A stretch of DNA of 64,000 bases, from the NCBI GenBank assembly GCA_014650475.1, contig BMVA01000006.1:186001-250000 (forward strand), written 5' to 3'. The notes below the pieces were generated by a model. It saw only the letters and a program-made list of their open reading frames with translations. It was not told the origin of the DNA and did no database searches. This stretch comes from Streptomyces albogriseolus (lineage in GTDB: Bacteria; Actinomycetota; Actinomycetes; Streptomycetales; Streptomycetaceae). A program made the position numbers and the translations under genes. This document shows, in pieces, positions 40,996-49,789 of the stretch (positions are counted from its first letter, which is position 1; the number at the start of each line of letters is the position of its first letter).

Positions 40996-42180
40996 ATGCG
41001 TAGACCCCTTTTCCTGTCCGCCGCCGTGGCCCTGCTCGCCACCGCCCTCACCGCCGGCTGCTCCAGTCCGGGCAGCGGCACCGCCTCCGGCGCCGAGGAG
41101 GTGAAGGTGGCCCTCATCACCTCCACCAGCGGCCCGCTGGCCTCGTACGGCGAGCAGTACCTGCGCGGCTTCGAGGCCGGGCTCGACCACGCGACCGACG
41201 GCACCGGCGCCGTCGACGGCGTCGAGATCACCGTGCTGAAGGACGACGACGGCGGCGACCCGGCCAAGGGCGTCTCCCTGGCCAAGAAGCGCATCGGGCA
41301 GGGCGTGCCGATCATCGCGGGCTCCGTCGTCTCCGGTGTGGCCACGCAGATCGCGCCCGTCGCGGCGCAGAACAAGACCCTGTACATCAGCGGTCCGGCC
41401 GCCACCGACGCGCTGACCGGCGTCAACCGCTACACCTTCCGCTCCGGCCGGCAGACCTACCAGGACGTGCTGACCGCGAAGAACATCCTGGGCGGCTCGA
41501 AGGGCAAGAAGGTCCTGGTGCTGGCCCAGGACAACGCCTTCGGCCAGGCCAACGCCGCCGCGGTGACGTCCGTGCTCGGCACCGGCGGCACCACGGTGAG
41601 CGAGGTGCTGGCGCCGCCCGCCGCCACCGATCTGACCCCGGTGGCGAGCAAGGTGAAGGCGGCCCGGCCGGACATGGTGTTCGTCGCGTGGGCCGGGGAC
41701 ACCGCCCAGTCGATGTGGTCCACCCTCGACCAGCAGGGCGTGCTGGACGCCGCCACCGTCGTCACCGGCCTGGACAGCAGGGCGAGTTACCCGGTCTTCG
41801 GCAAGGCGCGGGAGAAGGTCACGCTCCTCGCGCACTACGTGCCGGGCGCCGCGGACACCCCGGAGGCCGAGGCGATGCGGACGTACTTCAAGGCGAAGAA
41901 GTGGGAGGAGGACCTGTTCACCCCGGACGGGTTCAACGCGGCGCAGATGGTCGTCGAGGCGGTCCGCGCGGGCGGCGCGGAGGGCGACACCGACGCCATG
42001 GTGAAGGCGCTGGAGGGCTTCTCGTTCTCCGGTGTGAAGGGGCCGAACACCGTACGGGCCGCCGACCACGCGCTGCTCCAGCCCACGTTCCAGGCGCAGT
42101 TCACCGCCGAGGGCGCGCCGCGGGTGGCGCGGACCTTCCCGGCCGAGCAGGTCGCCCCCGCCGAGACGAGGATCGGCTGA
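40996..42180 (+). CDS. Branched-chain amino-acid-type ABC transporter substrate-binding lipoprotein
   Basis: 394 residues. The signal peptide MRRPLFLSAAVALLATALTAGC ends in a lipobox with Cys22, so it is anchored on the outer face of the membrane. The mature part is a periplasmic-binding-protein-like fold type I (LivJ/Leu-Ile-Val) domain: VKVALITSTSGPLASYGEQYLRGFEAGLDHA, DDDGGDPAKGVSLAKKRI, GSVVSGVATQIAPVAAQN, RPDMVFVAWAGDTAQSM. The natural ligand is not deducible. The ATG at 40996 has AGGAGCC upstream. It is followed two bases later by the ATPase genes. Confidence 0.92.
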   Translation: MRRPLFLSAAVALLATALTAGCSSPGSGTASGAEEVKVALITSTSGPLASYGEQYLRGFEAGLDHATDGTGAVDGVEITVLKDDDGGDPAKGVSLAKKRIGQGVPIIAGSVVSGVATQIAPVAAQNKTLYISGPAATDALTGVNRYTFRSGRQTYQDVLTAKNILGGSKGKKVLVLAQDNAFGQANAAAVTSVLGTGGTTVSEVLAPPAATDLTPVASKVKAARPDMVFVAWAGDTAQSMWSTLDQQGVLDAATVVTGLDSRASYPVFGKAREKVTLLAHYVPGAADTPEAEAMRTYFKAKKWEEDLFTPDGFNAAQMVVEAVRAGGAEGDTDAMVKALEGFSFSGVKGPNTVRAADHALLQPTFQAQFTAEGAPRVARTFPAEQVAPAETRIG

Positions 42181-42182
42181 GC

Positions 42183-42923
42183 ATGACGCCCGTACTGCAA
42201 CTGGACCGGCTGCGCTGGTCGGTGGGGGGCGCCGACATCGTCGACGGGGTGTCGCTCGCCGTGCGCGAGGGCGAACTCCTCGCCGTGATCGGCCCCAACG
42301 GGGCGGGCAAGACCTCCCTGTTCAACCTGATCACCGGGCTGACCCGGCCGACCGGCGGCGCCGTCCTGCTCGACGGCCACGACATCACCGCCCTGCCCCC
42401 GCACCGCCGGGTGCGCCGGGGCGTCGGGCGGACCTTCCAGTCGTCCTCGGTGTTCGCCACGATGACGGTCGCCGAGCACGTCGACCTGGCCGCCCGGTCC
42501 GCCGGGGTGCGCCGGGTCGGCGCGGGGGACGTCACCGGCGTGCTGGAGCGGGTCAGGCTGGCGCACCGCGCCGGGGATCCGGCGGCCGGCCTCTCGCACG
42601 GCGACAAGCGCAAGCTGGAGCTGGCGATGCTGCTCGCGCCCACCCTCGGCGGGGGCTCGGCCGGGGCGCGGCTGATGCTGCTGGACGAGCCGATGGCCGG
42701 GGTGGCCTCGGAGGAGACCGCCGAACTCACCGACCTCATCCGGTCGTTGCACCGCGACGAGGGCCGCACCGTGCTGCTGGTCGAGCACCACATGGACGTG
42801 GTCCTCGGACTCGCCGACCGGGTCGCCGTGATGCACCACGGGCGGCTGCTCGCCGCCGCGAGCCCCGCCGAGGTGATGGCGGACGCCACCGTCCAGCAGG
42901 CCTATCTGGGAGACGAGCTGTGA
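42183..42923 (+). CDS. ABC transporter ATP-binding protein LivG-type
   Basis: 246 residues. Walker A GPNGAGKTS, signature LSHGDKRKLELAMLL, Walker B LMLLDEPMAGV and H-loop LLVEHHMDVV are present. The LivG family specific region is FQSSSVFATMTVAEHVDLAAR. The signature reads LSHGD in place of LSGGQ, as in several LivG proteins. It pairs with the LivF-type gene that overlaps it by four bases (GTGA). Confidence 0.92.
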   Translation: MTPVLQLDRLRWSVGGADIVDGVSLAVREGELLAVIGPNGAGKTSLFNLITGLTRPTGGAVLLDGHDITALPPHRRVRRGVGRTFQSSSVFATMTVAEHVDLAARSAGVRRVGAGDVTGVLERVRLAHRAGDPAAGLSHGDKRKLELAMLLAPTLGGGSAGARLMLLDEPMAGVASEETAELTDLIRSLHRDEGRTVLLVEHHMDVVLGLADRVAVMHHGRLLAAASPAEVMADATVQQAYLGDEL

Positions 42924-43660
42924 CCGCGCCACCGATCCTGCGCGTCGAGGGTCTCGACGTGGACATCGCCGGGTCCCGCATCCTCACCGGCGTCACCTTC
43001 GACGTGCCCGCCTCCGGCGTGACCGCGCTGCTGGGCCGCAACGGCGTCGGCAAGACCACGACCATCCGCGCGGTGCTGGGGCTGCTGCCCGACGGCGGCC
43101 GCGTCACCGCGGGCCGCGTCACCTTCGCCGGCGACGACATCACCCACGAGCCCACCCACCGCACCGTGCGCCGCGGCATCGGCTACGCCCCCGAGGACCG
43201 CGGGGTGTTCGCCGGGCTCACCGTCGCCGAGAACCTCACCCTGGCCGAACGCCCGGGCCACGCCCACCGCTACGACCTGGTGCACGACCTCTTCCCGGAG
43301 CTGGCCGCCCGCCGCGACCAGCGCGCCGGCACCCTGTCCGGCGGCCAGCAGCAGATGGTCGCCCTCGCCCGGACCCTGCTCAACGACAACACCCTCGTCG
43401 TCGTGGACGAACCCACCAAGGGCCTCGCGCCCCGGGTGGTCACCGAGGCCGCCGAGGTGCTGGAACGGGCCGCCGAGCGCGTGCCGCTGCTGCTGGTCGA
43501 GCAGAACCTCGCCGTGGTGCGCCGGCTGGCGCGCAGCGCGGTGGTGCTGGACGCCGGCCAGGTGGTGCACACCGGCGACGCCCGCGACCTGCTCGCCGAC
43601 ACCGCCCGTACGACCGCGCTGCTGGGTGTCGGCAGCCGCCCCGACCACGGAGCCGCCTGA
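42920..43660 (+). CDS. ABC transporter ATP-binding protein LivF-type
   Basis: 246 residues. Walker A GRNGVGKTT, signature LSGGQQQMVALARTLL, Walker B LVVVDEPTKGLAP and H-loop LLLVEQNLAVV. The GYAPEDRGVFAGLTVAENLTL region is characteristic of LivF. Its ATG-stop junction with livH is a one-base overlap (TGATG at 43658-43662). It forms the second half of the ATPase pair. Confidence 0.92.
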   Translation: MTAPPILRVEGLDVDIAGSRILTGVTFDVPASGVTALLGRNGVGKTTTIRAVLGLLPDGGRVTAGRVTFAGDDITHEPTHRTVRRGIGYAPEDRGVFAGLTVAENLTLAERPGHAHRYDLVHDLFPELAARRDQRAGTLSGGQQQMVALARTLLNDNTLVVVDEPTKGLAPRVVTEAAEVLERAAERVPLLLVEQNLAVVRRLARSAVVLDAGQVVHTGDARDLLADTARTTALLGVGSRPDHGAA

Positions 43661-44586
43661 TGGACACCCTCGTCCTGCTCACCCTGACCGGACTGGGCCT
43701 GGGAGCCCTGTACTTCCTCATCGCCTCCGGACTCGCCCTGATCTTCGGGCTGATGGACGTGCTGAACTTCGCGCACGGCGCGTTCCTCACCGTCTCCGTC
43801 TACACCGCCTGGCGCACCGCCGAGACGGTCGGGGGGATGCCGGGGCTGCTGCTCGCCGCGGTCGTGGGCACCCTCACCGGGCTGCTGCTGGCGGCCGTGG
43901 TCGAACTGGTCCTGATCCGGCGGCTGTACGGCCGGGTGAAGGAGCAGATCCTGGTGACCGTCGGCCTGTCGCTCGCCGTCCCCGCCCTCGTGCAGACCGT
44001 CTGGGGCGCCGACGCCCGGCCCTTCCCGGTGCCCGACGCGCTCGCGGGCACCGTGGGCGTCATGGGCGCGCGCGTGCCGGTGAACCGGTTCCTGCTGATC
44101 GCGGTGGCGCTGCTGGTGCTCGCCGGCATCCACCTCTTCCTGTCCCGCACCCGCTACGGGCTGATCGTCCGCGCCGGGGTCGAGGACCGGGCGATGGTCA
44201 CGGCGCTCGGCATCGACGTCACCCGTGCCTTCACCCTGGTCTTCGCGCTCGGCGGCGCCCTCGCGGGCCTGGCCGGCGTGCTCGGCGGCCTCTACTTCGG
44301 CTCCCTCTCCCCGCATCAGGGGACCTCGATGCTGGTGTTCGCGTTCGTCGTGGTGATCATCGGCGGACTCGTCTCGATCACCAGCGTCGCGCTGTCCGCG
44401 CTCACCGTGGGCCTGGTGCAGCAGTACGCCAACTACTACGCGGGCGGCTACGGCGACCTGGCCGTCGTGGTCCTGCTGGCCGCGGTGGTGCTGTCCCGGC
44501 CGGCCGCCGGGACCGGGTCGCCGCTGACGCGGCTGCGCCGCGCGCTCACCGCACCCCGCACCCGATCCGCAGGAGGCACGGCATGA
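43660..44586 (+). CDS. ABC transporter permease LivH-type
   Basis: 308 residues, eight or so hydrophobic segments. The LivH signature is GALYFLIASGLALIFGLMDVLNFAHGAFLTVSVYTAWR near the start and ALAGLAGVLGGLYFGSLSPHQGTSMLVFAFVVVIIGGL near the end. It is the first permease subunit. The ATG overlaps the LivF stop and the TGA overlaps the LivM start. Confidence 0.93.
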   Translation: MDTLVLLTLTGLGLGALYFLIASGLALIFGLMDVLNFAHGAFLTVSVYTAWRTAETVGGMPGLLLAAVVGTLTGLLLAAVVELVLIRRLYGRVKEQILVTVGLSLAVPALVQTVWGADARPFPVPDALAGTVGVMGARVPVNRFLLIAVALLVLAGIHLFLSRTRYGLIVRAGVEDRAMVTALGIDVTRAFTLVFALGGALAGLAGVLGGLYFGSLSPHQGTSMLVFAFVVVIIGGLVSITSVALSALTVGLVQQYANYYAGGYGDLAVVVLLAAVVLSRPAAGTGSPLTRLRRALTAPRTRSAGGTA

Positions 44587-45650
44587 CCGCCACCCGCACC
44601 CCGCGGGCCACCCCCGCCGCCCCGGCCCCGGCCGTGAAGGACGCGCCGGGCACGCGGCACGGGCTGCTGCGCCGGCTGCGCCCGGCGACCGTCCCGGTGG
44701 CGGTGCTGCTGGTCCTCGCGCTGCTGCCGTACTCGGCGCTGGACATCCCGGTGCTGCTCGACGGACCGGTCAACTCCCCCGGCTCGCTCCAGCTGTTCGC
44801 GCTCTGCCTGGTCTTCGGCGCGCTCGCGCTCGGCTACGACCTGATGTTCGGCCGCACCGGGCTGCTGTCCTTCGGGCACGCCCTCTACATCGCCGGCGGC
44901 AGCTACGGCACCCAGCTCGCGATGACCGAGCTGGGCCTGGGCCTGCTGCCCGCCGCACTGCTCACCCTGGTGCTCGGGGCACTGGCCGCCCTCGTCCTGG
45001 GCGCCGTGTCGCTGCGCACCCTCGCCCTCGGCAGCGTCGGGTTCGCGATGGTCACCCTGGCCTTCGCGCAGGCGGGCTCCATCTACGTGGAGCGCAACCC
45101 GGGCAGCCTCACCGGCGGCGAGGAAGGCCTGCCGCTGTACGTCGACGGGGTGCCGGACGCCCTGGTCGGGGTGCAGAACACCGCGAACGTGTACTGGCTG
45201 GCGCTCGCCTACCTGGCCCTGGTGGCGGGCGTGGTGTGGACGGTGACCGCGCGCCCGGCCGGCCGGGTCTGGCAGGCGATCCGGGACAACGAGCAGCGGG
45301 TGGCCGTCCTCGGCCGCAGCCCGTTCGCCCACAAGCTGGGCGCGTTCGTGCTGGCGTCGTCCCTGGCCGTGCTCGGCGGGGTGCTGCACCTGCTGGTCAC
45401 CGCGGGCGCCACCCCGCACACCTCCACGCCCGAGTTCACCCTCACCCTGCTGGTGATGGTGGTGCTGGGCGGCAGCGGCACCCGCTGGGGGCCGGTCGTG
45501 GGCGGGGTGCTGTTCACCTACCTCGACCAGCGGCTCGGCGGCTGGGACCTGGGGGTGGAACCGATGCTGATCCTGGGCAGCCTCTTCGTCCTGGCCGTTT
45601 ATCTGGCCCCCGGCGGCATCACCGCCCTCGGCCGAAGGAGAAGCGCATGA
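44583..45650 (+). CDS. ABC transporter permease LivM-type
   Basis: 355 residues. After a charged start it has about ten hydrophobic segments. LALGYDLMFGRTGLLSFGHALYIAGGSYGTQLA and GSVGFAMVTLAFAQAGS are LivM signature parts, and RVWQAIRDNEQRVAVLGRSPFAHKLGAFVLASSLAVLGGVLHLLVTAGATPHT is the conserved cytoplasmic-loop-to-helix area. It completes the LivJ-G-F-H-M importer. It overlaps the hydrolase gene by four bases. Confidence 0.93.
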   Translation: MTATRTPRATPAAPAPAVKDAPGTRHGLLRRLRPATVPVAVLLVLALLPYSALDIPVLLDGPVNSPGSLQLFALCLVFGALALGYDLMFGRTGLLSFGHALYIAGGSYGTQLAMTELGLGLLPAALLTLVLGALAALVLGAVSLRTLALGSVGFAMVTLAFAQAGSIYVERNPGSLTGGEEGLPLYVDGVPDALVGVQNTANVYWLALAYLALVAGVVWTVTARPAGRVWQAIRDNEQRVAVLGRSPFAHKLGAFVLASSLAVLGGVLHLLVTAGATPHTSTPEFTLTLLVMVVLGGSGTRWGPVVGGVLFTYLDQRLGGWDLGVEPMLILGSLFVLAVYLAPGGITALGRRRSA

Positions 45651-46537
45651 CCACGTCCGGCTCCGCCCTCGCGCGGGACCTCACCGCCCCCGTCCGGGGC
45701 GGCCGGCTCGCCGTCACCCACTGGCCGGGCGACGGCCCGCCGGTGGTCGCCCTGCACGGCATCACCGCCAACTCGCTCGCCTTCGCCGCCCTGGCCGACG
45801 CCCTGCCCGGCGTCGATCTCCACGCCCCCGACCTGCGGGGCCGGGCCGGGAGCGCGGGGCTGCCGGGACCGTTCGGGCTGGGCGCGCATGTCGACGACAC
45901 GGTGGCGCTGCTCGACCACCTGGGGCTGGAACGGGCGGTGCTGGTGGGCCACTCGATGGGCGCGTTCGTCGCCGCGCTGGCCGCCGCCCGGCACCCGGAC
46001 CGCTTCCCGCGCGTGGTGCTGGTCGACGGCGGGCTGGGCTTCCCGCCGCCCGAGGGCACCGACATCGACGCGCTGCTGAAGGCGGTGATCGGCCCGGCGA
46101 TGGACCGGCTGTCGATGACGTTCGGGAGCCCGGAAAACTATCTCGCGTTCTTCCGCGCCCACCCGGCGCTCGGCCCGCACTGGGGTCCGCACGTGGCCGG
46201 CTATGTGACACGGGACCTCACGGGCCGGGCGCCCGAGCTGCGCAGCAGCTGTGTGCTGGACGCGGTGCGCGCGGACGGCGCGGACGTGCTCGGCGACGAG
46301 GAGACGCTGGCCGCGGTGCACCGGCCGCAGGTGCGCGGCGAACTGCTGTGGGCGGAGCGGGGGTTGCTCGACGAGCCGCGGGCGCTGTACGACGCCGGAC
46401 GGATCGCCGCGGCGGCCCTGGACCCGGCGCGGATGCCGGCCCGCCGGATCGACGGGACCAACCACTACTCGATCCTCTTCCCGCCGGCCGTGGAGGAGGT
46501 CGCCTCAGCGGTGCGTGACGCTCTGGCCGGGGGGTGA
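45647..46537 (+). CDS. Alpha/beta hydrolase
   Basis: 296 residues. GNGPPVVALHGITANSL-like oxyanion region, nucleophile elbow VLVGHSMGAFVAALAAA (GxSxG with Ser), acid Asp in DGGLGFPPPEGTD or later ADGADVLGD, and His in IDGTNHYSIL close to the end. It is cytoplasmic. Its ATG overlaps the LivM stop, so it is made with the importer and may process the imported ester or amide. The family is broad, so the reaction is unknown. A strong terminator follows. Confidence 0.9.
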   Translation: MTTSGSALARDLTAPVRGGRLAVTHWPGDGPPVVALHGITANSLAFAALADALPGVDLHAPDLRGRAGSAGLPGPFGLGAHVDDTVALLDHLGLERAVLVGHSMGAFVAALAAARHPDRFPRVVLVDGGLGFPPPEGTDIDALLKAVIGPAMDRLSMTFGSPENYLAFFRAHPALGPHWGPHVAGYVTRDLTGRAPELRSSCVLDAVRADGADVLGDEETLAAVHRPQVRGELLWAERGLLDEPRALYDAGRIAAAALDPARMPARRIDGTNHYSILFPPAVEEVASAVRDALAGG

Positions 46538-46543
46538 CAGCCG

Positions 46544-46579
46544 TGGACCGGAGCCGCGGAGGGGGGCGGCTCCGGTCCA
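46544..46579. terminator. Terminator after the Liv transporter operon
   Basis: Perfect 14-bp stem TGGACCGGAGCCGC / GCGGCTCCGGTCCA with an 8-base loop, between convergent operons. It can serve the alpha/beta hydrolase gene and the transporter gene from the other side. Confidence 0.88.
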
Positions 46580-46596
46580 GCGGTGCGGGGGCGCGG

Positions 46597-49020
46597 TCAG
46601 TCCTCGTGCCCCAGCTGGAGGTCGCGTTCGGTGCGGCCCCCGCCGGCCACCTGGAGCACGGTGGCGACCGGCGGATAGCCGGCGGCGATGACCGTGTACT
46701 CGCCGGAGGACAGGTCGACGAAGCGGAAGGTGCCGTCGGGTCCGGTGGTGAGGGTGTCGACGACGTTGCCCGCCGCGTCGAGCAGCGTGACCCGCGCGTC
46801 CTCCACCGGCCGTCCGCCGCCGGCCCGCACGGTGCCGCGGAGCACGGCGCCGCCCGCCAGCTCGACGTCCTGGCGGGTCTCGCGGGCGGCCTGCACGGTG
46901 ACCGGCAGGGCGGCCGGGCGGAAGGCGGGGGCGCTGGCGGCGAGGGTGTACTCCCCCGCGACGAGTTCGGTGATGACGTAGCCGCCCTCGCGGCCGCTGC
47001 GGGTGCTGGCCACGACCTCGCCGTGCACATTGGTGAGGGTGACGGCGGCGTCCCGGACGGGCGTGCCGTCGGCGGTGACGACGCTGCCCGCGAGCCGGCC
47101 CGCGCCGCCAAGAACGACGTCGAGTTCGACGGGCCGCTCGCCGACGGTCACGGAGACCGCCTGCGGCTGGTGACCGCCCGCGGCGGCGATCAGGACGTAC
47201 GAGCCCGGTCCAGGGGTGGCCAGCGCGTACCGCCCGTCGGCGCCGCTCGCGCCGCGTCCGGTCTGCTGCCCCTGGACGTCGATGAGGGTGAGCGCCGCGC
47301 GGGGCACGGGGGTGCCGTCGGGGTGCTGAACGGTGCCGCAGACGGGGATGCCGCCGCTCTGCGCGGAGCGCGCCTGGGGCACGCGCGTCTCGAAGTGCGG
47401 TGCTTCCTGGGCCGGGTCGGCGGTGGGGGTGTGGTGGGACACCAGTGGTTTCTCCTTGAGGAAGAAGGCGATGAGCAGGCCGAGGACGAGCACCGGCACG
47501 AGGTAGAGGAAGATGCGCGGCATGGCGTCCGCGTAGGCCTGGACGTAGGCGTCGCGCAGCTCGGGCGGCAGGGCGTGCACGAACTCGGGGGTGATCGACT
47601 CGGCGTCGGCCGGCGCGCCGGCGGGGAGGCGGTCGGCGAGCGCGTCGGTGAGCCGGTCGGCGAACAGGGTGCCGAAGACGGCGGCGCCGACGCTCCCGCC
47701 GATCTGCCGGAAGTAGTTGTTGGCGCTGGTGGCGGTGCCGAGGTCCGCGGGGCGCACGGAGTTCTGCACGGCGAGGACGAGGACCGGCATCACCATGCCG
47801 ATGCCGGCGCCGAGGACGAACATCCAGACGCTGTAGTGCAGCCGGGGCGTGCCGGTGTCCATGCGGGACAGCAGCCACATGCCGGCGGCGGACAGGGCGG
47901 TGCCCACGATGGGGTGGCTCCGGTAACGGCCGGAGCGGCTGATCATCTGTCCGGAGACGATGGAGGTGCCGACGATGCCGCCCATCATGGGCAGCATCAG
48001 CAGGCCCGACTCGGTCGCCGAGACCCCGTCCACCATCTGGAGGTAGGTGGGCAGATAGCTGGCGGCGCCGAACAGGGCGACGCCGACGACCAGGCCCACC
48101 AGCCCGGTGACGTTGAAGACCGAGTCGCGGAACAGCCGCAGCGGGATGAGCGGTTCGGCGGCGAACCGCTCGACGGCCAGGAAGAGGGCGGTGGCCGCGA
48201 CGGCGCCCGCGCCGAGGCCCAGCACGACGCGGGAGTCCCAGGCGTACTCGGTGCCGCCCCAGCTGGTCAGCAGGACCAGGCAGGTGGAGGCGGCGGTCAG
48301 CAGCAGCGTGCCGAGGACGTCGAAGCGGCGCCGGCCCGTCGGCTTGGGCAGTTTCAGCACCAGGGCGACGACGACCATGGTGACCAGGCCGAAGGGCACG
48401 TTGATGTAGAAGCACCAGCGCCAGGACAGATGGTCGGTGAAGTAGCCGCCGAGCAGCGGTCCGGCGACCGACGCGAGTCCGAAGGCGGCGCCGATCAGCC
48501 CCATGAAGCGGCCGCGCTGCCGGGCGGGCACGATGTCCGCGATGATCGCCTGGACGCCGATCATCAGGCCGCCCGCGCCGACGCCCTGCACCGCGCGGTA
48601 GGCGATCAGCTGGTCCATCGTCGTGGCGCGGCCGGCCAGCGCGGAGCCGACGACGAAAACGAGGATGGCGAACTGGAAGACGCCCTTGCGGCCGAGCTGG
48701 TCGCCGAGCTTGCCGTACACCGGCAGTCCGACGGTGGCGGTGAGCAGATAGGCGGTGATCGCCCAGGACATCGTGTCCAGGCCGTGCAGCTCGCCGACGA
48801 TCCTCGGCAGCGCCGTGGCGACGATCATCTGCTCGAGCGCGGCGAGCAGCAGCGCCAGCATGAGCGCGAGGAAGACGAGCCGGACCCGGCCGGGGCTCAG
48901 GTCCGGCCCGCTCCGCGGGGCCGGGGACGGAGGGTCCCCGGCCGGTGGCACGGGGGGCGGCGGCTCCCCGGCCGATGGAGCCGTGACCGGCTCGTCCTGC
49001 GTCAGAGTGATCCCGCCCAC
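46597..49020 (-). CDS. DHA2-family MFS efflux transporter with three C-terminal carboxypeptidase-regulatory-like repeats
   Basis: 807 residues, far longer than the usual 480-540 of DHA2 drug-efflux proteins. Residues about 45-560 form 14 transmembrane segments with [14 protein letters not shown] (motif A), the antiporter motif [22 protein letters not shown] (motif C) and [15 protein letters not shown]. Beyond this come three similar beta-sandwich repeats, each with a GTV..DGTPV..A.VTL core and G.Y.L...G.Y...A end: about 600-665, 670-735 and 740-805. GTG at 49020 has GAGGGGAG before it. The transporter would export toxic compounds by proton antiport. The repeats are normally found in secreted or outer-surface proteins. 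Confidence 0.9.
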   Translation of the reverse strand: MGGITLTQDEPVTAPSAGEPPPPVPPAGDPPSPAPRSGPDLSPGRVRLVFLALMLALLLAALEQMIVATALPRIVGELHGLDTMSWAITAYLLTATVGLPVYGKLGDQLGRKGVFQFAILVFVVGSALAGRATTMDQLIAYRAVQGVGAGGLMIGVQAIIADIVPARQRGRFMGLIGAAFGLASVAGPLLGGYFTDHLSWRWCFYINVPFGLVTMVVVALVLKLPKPTGRRRFDVLGTLLLTAASTCLVLLTSWGGTEYAWDSRVVLGLGAGAVAATALFLAVERFAAEPLIPLRLFRDSVFNVTGLVGLVVGVALFGAASYLPTYLQMVDGVSATESGLLMLPMMGGIVGTSIVSGQMISRSGRYRSHPIVGTALSAAGMWLLSRMDTGTPRLHYSVWMFVLGAGIGMVMPVLVLAVQNSVRPADLGTATSANNYFRQIGGSVGAAVFGTLFADRLTDALADRLPAGAPADAESITPEFVHALPPELRDAYVQAYADAMPRIFLYLVPVLVLGLLIAFFLKEKPLVSHHTPTADPAQEAPHFETRVPQARSAQSGGIPVCGTVQHPDGTPVPRAALTLIDVQGQQTGRGASGADGRYALATPGPGSYVLIAAAGGHQPQAVSVTVGERPVELDVVLGGAGRLAGSVVTADGTPVRDAAVTLTNVHGEVVASTRSGREGGYVITELVAGEYTLAASAPAFRPAALPVTVQAARETRQDVELAGGAVLRGTVRAGGGRPVEDARVTLLDAAGNVVDTLTTGPDGTFRFVDLSSGEYTVIAAGYPPVATVLQVAGGGRTERDLQLGHED

Positions 49021-49141
49021 GTGCCGCTCCCCTCGTCGCACTGCTGGACAATTCCCGCATAAAAGCGACAACTACGAGCAAGCACGGCGAGTTACGGCAC
49101 GGAGTCGGTCCGCCGAGAGATCACCCGAACAGGTGACGGAA

Positions 49142-49176
49142 GCGCCAACTCCATTTCAGCTGAACGGAGTTGGCGC
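49142..49176. terminator. Near-perfect inverted repeat, terminator or operator
   Basis: GCGCCAACTCC / GGAGTTGGCGC, 11-bp arms around a 13-base loop that itself contains the palindrome TTCAGCTGAA. It lies 8 bases beyond the SRPBCC stop and 121 bases upstream of the transporter start, so terminator for the former is most likely, operator for the latter is possible. Confidence 0.6.
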
Positions 49177-49184
49177 GATCGGAC

Positions 49185-49631
49185 CTACTGCTTCCCGACC
49201 TCGGCGTCCAGCCGGGCCAGCACCGCGTCGTAGATGCGGGCGAGGCCCTTGGGGGCGAAGGTGCGCTCGAAGAAGCCGCCGATGCCGCCCGCGCCGTTCC
49301 ACACGGTGGTCACGACGACCCGGGCGCGGCCCTCGCCGGCCGGGGTGACCCGCCAGGTGGTGACCATGGAGGAGTTGCGGTCCTTCTCGACCAGCTCACC
49401 GTCGGTGGGCTCGGTGACCTCCAGGAGGCAGTCGCGCACCCGCTTGCTGGTGGCCTGGAGCTTCCAGTGCACGAGAGTGCCCTCGCCGTCGCCGCCCTCG
49501 CGGACCTCGTACTCGCTGAACTGCTCGGGCAGCAGCTTGGCGCGGGTGCCGCTGTAATCGGCGAGGGCGTCGAACACCGTGTCCGCGTCCGCCGCGACGA
49601 TCCGCTCCGTAGTGGCCTCGACCTGCGCCAT
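49185..49631 (-). CDS. SRPBCC family protein
   Basis: 148 residues of the START/Bet v1-like fold. AQVEATTERIVAADADTVFDALADYSGTRAKLLPEQFSEYEVREGG is the first half, TLVHWKLQATSKRVRDCLLEVTEP the middle, and RNSSMVTTWRVTPAGEGRARVVVTTVWNGAGGIGGFFERTFAPKGLARIYDAVLARLDAEV the long C-terminal helix. It binds a hydrophobic ligand or is a polyketide-cyclase/dehydratase relative; no catalytic residues are clear. ATG at 49631 has GGAGGAATGCG in front. It is probably transcribed alone and terminated by the inverted repeat after it. Confidence 0.9.
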   Translation of the reverse strand: MAQVEATTERIVAADADTVFDALADYSGTRAKLLPEQFSEYEVREGGDGEGTLVHWKLQATSKRVRDCLLEVTEPTDGELVEKDRNSSMVTTWRVTPAGEGRARVVVTTVWNGAGGIGGFFERTFAPKGLARIYDAVLARLDAEVGKQ

Positions 49632-49745
49632 CGCATTCCTCCAGGGCTGGGTTCTCCAGGGTCGGGGCAAGCCAACCACCCCCGTACCCGGCCGCCCAAA
49701 TCGGGGTTCCGGAACTGACCGAAGATGTCGCTCGCACGATCAAGG

Positions 49746-49757
49746 GAACATGTGTTC
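49746..49757. promoter_or_regulatory. LexA/SOS box
   Basis: GAAC-ATGT-GTTC fits the actinobacterial SOS box GAAC-N4-GTTC exactly. It lies 33 bases upstream of the radical SAM start and overlaps a TATTCT -10-like sequence (49759-49764), so LexA binding would block the promoter. Confidence 0.7.
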
Positions 49758-49789
49758 TATTCTGTGCCCAGCGACACCGAGGAGGCGTC

